A stretch of 64,000 nucleotides of DNA from Chryseobacterium lathyri (GTDB lineage: Bacteria; Bacteroidota; Bacteroidia; Flavobacteriales; Weeksellaceae). The stretch covers positions 248,001 to 312,000 of the forward strand of contig NZ_QNFY01000006.1 of NCBI RefSeq assembly GCF_003290185.1, given 5' to 3'. The position numbers and the translations under genes are program-made. Below, piece by piece: positions 61,018-64,000 of the stretch. Position 1 is the first letter of the stretch; each line of letters opens with the position of its first letter. The notes below the pieces were generated by a model. That model had not been told where the DNA came from. It worked only from the letters and a program-made list of their open reading frames with translations, and searched no databases.

Positions 61018-62364
61018 ATGAAGAAATTAATTCTATTAGCAATAATTGGCCTGGGAATTATTTCCTGTGCCACTCAAAACACTCAAAACACTATGGATCT
61101 GCCGAAGGAATGGAAGCACACGACCAATATTTACGAAGTAAACCTAAGACAATATACACAGGAAGGCACATTTAAAGCATTTGAAAAAGAAATGCCACGT
61201 CTGAAAAAAATGGGAATCAAAATCCTGTGGTTCATGCCCATAACCCCCATTGCCCAGCAAAACAAAAAGGGAAGCCTTGGAAGTCAGTATGCAGCTTCAG
61301 ATTACACGTCCATTAATCCCGAATTTGGAACCATGAATGATTTCAAACATATGGTGAACGAGGCCCATCGGTTGGGCTTTAAAGTTATCATAGATTGGGT
61401 GGCCAACCATACCGGCTGGGATCATGTCTGGACAAAAACACACCCGGAATTCTATCTGAAAGATCCTGATGGAAAATTTCATATTGCTTCAGGAATGGAT
61501 GATATTATTGAGCTGGATTACAAAAACCAGGAAATGAGATTGGCGATGATAGATGCCATGAAATTCTGGGTAAAGGAAACGGGAATTGACGGTTTCAGAT
61601 GCGATCTTGCCTCTTGGGTAGAAGTGGATTTTTGGCAGCAGGCACGCCCGGAAGTCGAAAAAATAAAGCCTCTTTTCTGGCTGGGAGAATTTGATGAAAT
61701 CGAGAGCCCCGAATACGGAAAAGTATTTGATGCAAGCTATTCATGGAAATGGATGCATAAATCTGCAGACTATTATAAGAAAAATGAGCCTCTTCAGGAA
61801 CTTAAAGATTTGTTGCAAAAATATTCCAATATCGGAGATGCTTCCATGAGAGCCTGGTTTACAGCCAATCATGATGAAAATTCCTGGAACGGAACAGAAT
61901 ACGAAAAGTATGGAACAATAACCAAACCTATGGCTGTATTCTCTGCAACATGGAATGGCATTCCCCTGTTATATTCAGGCCAGGAACTTCCCAATATGAA
62001 AAGGCTTGAATTTTTTGAAAAAGATGTCATCAAATGGACCAATACCTACCAGATGGCAGAATTTTATAAAACTTTGCTGGAACTGAAAGCCTCCAATCCT
62101 GCATTAAGAGGCGGAGATAGCAACGTATCTACCTATCTTTTAAATACCACAGCCAACGACAAAATTCTGGCTTACGTCAGAAAGAACGGAAAAGATGAAG
62201 TGTTGGTAGTCCTGAACATGTCAAAAGAACCTGTAAACTTTACCATTGAGGACCAGAATCTTTCAGGAGTTTTCCGTAATGTTTTTGACAAGACCAAAAG
62301 AGATTTTGACAGCGGGAAAGATTTCACATTCAAAGTTTCAGACTATGCAGTTTTTGAAAAATAA
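61018..62364 (+). CDS. Alpha-amylase family lipoprotein (GH13)
   Basis: 448 aa. Signal KKLILLAIIGLGIISC gives lipid Cys17. The GH13 barrel shows VIIDWVANHTGWDH (region I), GIDGFRCDLASWVE (region II, nucleophile Asp), WLGEFDE (region III, acid Glu) and FTANHDENSW (region IV). A C-terminal beta domain is present (VLVVLNMSKEPVNFTIEDQN). It should hydrolyse or rearrange alpha-glucans at the cell envelope. It is a single gene, not in a starch-utilisation cluster. Confidence 0.93.
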   Translation: MKKLILLAIIGLGIISCATQNTQNTMDLPKEWKHTTNIYEVNLRQYTQEGTFKAFEKEMPRLKKMGIKILWFMPITPIAQQNKKGSLGSQYAASDYTSINPEFGTMNDFKHMVNEAHRLGFKVIIDWVANHTGWDHVWTKTHPEFYLKDPDGKFHIASGMDDIIELDYKNQEMRLAMIDAMKFWVKETGIDGFRCDLASWVEVDFWQQARPEVEKIKPLFWLGEFDEIESPEYGKVFDASYSWKWMHKSADYYKKNEPLQELKDLLQKYSNIGDASMRAWFTANHDENSWNGTEYEKYGTITKPMAVFSATWNGIPLLYSGQELPNMKRLEFFEKDVIKWTNTYQMAEFYKTLLELKASNPALRGGDSNVSTYLLNTTANDKILAYVRKNGKDEVLVVLNMSKEPVNFTIEDQNLSGVFRNVFDKTKRDFDSGKDFTFKVSDYAVFEK

Positions 62365-62440
62365 ATCAGAAATTAAACATTAAAAATCAGAAATATTTAT
62401 ATTCCTTTTATTTTTAAAAGAATATTAATCTTCTAAAATA

Positions 62441-62504
62441 TTCAATAGGGGCGGGCTTTAGCCCGCTTATTTTATGCATATTTGCAACCGGTTTTAGCCA
62501 AAAT
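62441..62504 (+). repeat. REP-like unit, remote copy
   Basis: TTCAATAGGGGCGGGCTTTA then GCCCGC, and after a short spacer CCGGTTTTAGCCAAAA. The first stem, GCGGGCTTTAGCCCGC, is a perfect palindrome apart from the centre. It is 64 bases long and ends 19 bases before the next gene. Confidence 0.78.
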
Positions 62505-62523
62505 TTACACGAAACTTCATGAT

Positions 62524-62964
62524 ATGAACAAACAGGAATTATTAAACATCATAAAAGCAAAGCTTACAGAAAAAATACAATCTTTTGAAAACCTGATTGC
62601 AGAAACCCGCGCTTCTAATAATGATACCAAAAGTTCCATGGGCGACAAATATGAAACAGGCCGCGAAATGCTTCAGCAGGAAATCAATAACCTTCAGCGG
62701 CAGCTTAATGAATCTTTAAATCAGCAATCTGTGATTCAAAAAATATCAGTTGAACCTTCAGATAAAGCTCAGATCGGAGCTTTGGTCAAAACAGATAAAG
62801 GTTTGTTTTATGTTGCCGTATCTGTGGGCGAAATTACTTCTGAAAAACAAAAAGTGATGACAGTTTCTGTAGAATCACCCCTTGTGAAAGCCATGTCAGG
62901 GAAAAAAGAGGGGGAGACTTTTGCCATTAATAGCATGGTCCAGACTATTCAGCATATCTGGTAG
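62524..62964 (+). CDS. GreA/GreB C-terminal-like protein
   Basis: 146 aa from the ATG at 62524; the longer frame from 62482 overlaps a repeat unit. An N-terminal coiled coil (ETGREMLQQEINNLQRQLNE) is followed by a small FKBP-like domain (AQIGALVKTDKGLFYVAVSV; LVKAMSGKKEGETFAIN) as in GreA/GreB. It might bind RNA polymerase. Related flavobacterial proteins are often labelled 3-oxoacyl-ACP synthase, which the sequence does not support. Confidence 0.8.
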   Translation: MNKQELLNIIKAKLTEKIQSFENLIAETRASNNDTKSSMGDKYETGREMLQQEINNLQRQLNESLNQQSVIQKISVEPSDKAQIGALVKTDKGLFYVAVSVGEITSEKQKVMTVSVESPLVKAMSGKKEGETFAINSMVQTIQHIW

Positions 62965-63033
62965 AATTATTCTGTTTGAATTTTGAAGGTAAAATTTACT
63001 TCTTTTGATTGAAGATCAAAGACTCTAATAAAC

Positions 63034-63062
63034 AAAGCATTCATGGAAATGGATGCTTTTTT
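63034..63062 (+). terminator. Terminator after the GreA-like gene
   Basis: AAAGCATTCAT, loop GGAA, ATGGATGCTTT and T-run; one G-U pair. Confidence 0.85.
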
Positions 63063-63098
63063 ATGATCCATGATACCCGTAAATCGTTTAAATTTTTC

Positions 63099-63106
63099 TA
63101 AATTTG
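63099..63106 (+). promoter_or_regulatory. Predicted -7 box for thyA
   Basis: TAAATTTG, 22 bases before the thyA start. Confidence 0.45.
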
Positions 63107-63128
63107 AACCATAAAAAGCACTCTCAAA

Positions 63129-63923
63129 ATGCAGAACTACCTGGAACTTTTACAGCATATTTTAGACAATGGAACAGACAAGACGGACAGAACGGGAACC
63201 GGAACCAGAAGTGTTTTCGGGTACCAGCTGAGATACGATCTGTCAAAAGGCTTTCCGATGGTGACTACAAAAAAAGTACACCTGAAATCTATTATTTATG
63301 AATTGCTTTGGTTTTTGAATGGCGATACTAATGTCAAATATCTCAACGACAATGGAGTGAGCATCTGGGACGAATGGGCTGATGAAAACGGTGACCTGGG
63401 ACCTGTTTACGGCGCACAGTGGAGAAGCTGGCAGGGAGCCGATGGAAAAATAGTAGATCAGATCACTGAAGTAATAGACCAGATCAAAAAGAATCCCGAT
63501 TCAAGAAGACTGATCGTTTCCGCTTGGAATGCCGCTGAAATACCCAATATGGCCCTGGCGCCATGTCACGCTTTGTTCCAGTTTTATGTAGCAGATGGAA
63601 GACTGTCACTGCAGTTATATCAGAGAAGCGCTGATGTATTTCTTGGAGTACCGTTTAATATTGCAAGCTATGCCTTGTTGCTGATGATGGTGGCTCAGGT
63701 TTGCGATCTGGAAGTAGGAGATTATATTCATAGTTTCGGAGATGTTCATATTTATAACAATCATTTTGAACAGGTCAATAAGCAGCTTTCCAGAGAACCT
63801 AGACCACTTCCGGTTATGAAGCTGAATCCTGAGATAAAAGATATTTTCAGTTTTAATTTTGAAGATTTTACCCTGGAAAATTATGATCCGCATCCGGGAA
63901 TCAAAGCTCCTGTGGCAATTTAA
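63129..63923 (+). CDS. thyA: Thymidylate synthase
   Basis: 264 aa, the standard length of bacterial ThyA. The catalytic Cys is in [31 protein letters not shown] is the N-terminal phosphate-binding Arg loop; [20 protein letters not shown] binds dUMP. It makes dTMP from dUMP with methylene-tetrahydrofolate. Any dihydrofolate reductase gene would be past the window edge. Confidence 0.96.
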   Translation: MQNYLELLQHILDNGTDKTDRTGTGTRSVFGYQLRYDLSKGFPMVTTKKVHLKSIIYELLWFLNGDTNVKYLNDNGVSIWDEWADENGDLGPVYGAQWRSWQGADGKIVDQITEVIDQIKKNPDSRRLIVSAWNAAEIPNMALAPCHALFQFYVADGRLSLQLYQRSADVFLGVPFNIASYALLLMMVAQVCDLEVGDYIHSFGDVHIYNNHFEQVNKQLSREPRPLPVMKLNPEIKDIFSFNFEDFTLENYDPHPGIKAPVAI

Positions 63924-63940
63924 TTAATCGTATGAAATAT

Positions 63941-63969
63941 AAAAGTGAAGCAAGGTCTTCACTTTTTTT
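63941..63969 (+). terminator. Terminator after thyA
   Basis: AAAAGTGAAG (63941-63950), loop CAAGGT, CTTCACTTTT and more T: a 10-bp stem. Confidence 0.88.
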
Positions 63970-64000
63970 ATCTCAAAAAAAAGACAGTTTGTGCAAAGAT

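Overview
The window looks like chromosomal DNA of a flavobacterium, most likely Chryseobacterium or a close relative in Weeksellaceae. The DNA is AT-rich. It carries gliding genes gldB and gldC, a secreted nuclease with a type IX secretion (T9SS) C-terminal signal, a Bacteroidetes-type Hcp/TssD, a PafA-type alkaline phosphatase, a small peptide with a double-glycine leader, and promoter boxes of the Bacteroidetes form TAnnTTTG (sometimes with TTG about 17-20 bases upstream). No rRNA, tRNA, CRISPR array or prophage was seen.

Layout. 1-3.4 kb: a phytochrome histidine kinase (cut by the window edge), its heme oxygenase, and malate dehydrogenase. 3.4-11.1 kb (all minus strand): a hydrolase, two small membrane proteins, an NmrA-like reductase with an AraC regulator, a Cys-rich GG-leader peptide, a TetR/SDR pair sharing an operator-like palindrome, and a GNAT/VOC/unknown operon. 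11.2-24.9 kb: alkaline phosphatase; a minus-strand group nadE - barnase-like RNase - archaemetzincin - barstar; an LRR protein; gldB and gldC; a cystathionine gamma-synthase; small enzymes; an IS200-like REP-associated transposase flanked by its repeats; threonylcarbamoyl-AMP synthase; CCA-adding enzyme. 25-30.4 kb: a BtuB-like receptor and a beta-propeller lipoprotein behind a cobalamin riboswitch, cytidine deaminase, and an old-yellow-enzyme family oxidoreductase. 30.5-43.3 kb: a type VI secretion (subtype iii) satellite cluster with Hcp/TssD, VgrG, a DUF2235 lipase-like effector, a PAAR-like DUF4280 protein, a large OmpA-containing protein and several membrane or lipoproteins that may be immunity proteins. 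43.3-54.1 kb: T9SS nuclease, small lipoproteins, a D-cysteine desulfhydrase/ACC deaminase homologue, glucosaminidase, hemL, and two paralogous amidohydrolases around an AraC regulator. 54.2-64 kb: a TonB receptor with a lipoprotein, a divergent PhoB/PhoR-like two-component system, an acidic pRiA4b ORF-3-like protein, an alpha-amylase family lipoprotein, and thymidylate synthase.

The most interesting pieces are the overlapping barnase-archaemetzincin-barstar operon (RNase active-site residues and barstar contact residues are all recognisable), the T6SS effector cluster with unassigned genes, the set of five 64-66-base GGGCTTTAGCCC repeat units linked to one transposase, and two further families of dispersed intergenic repeats. 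All assignments come from reading the sequence and from memory of the families; no database search was run.
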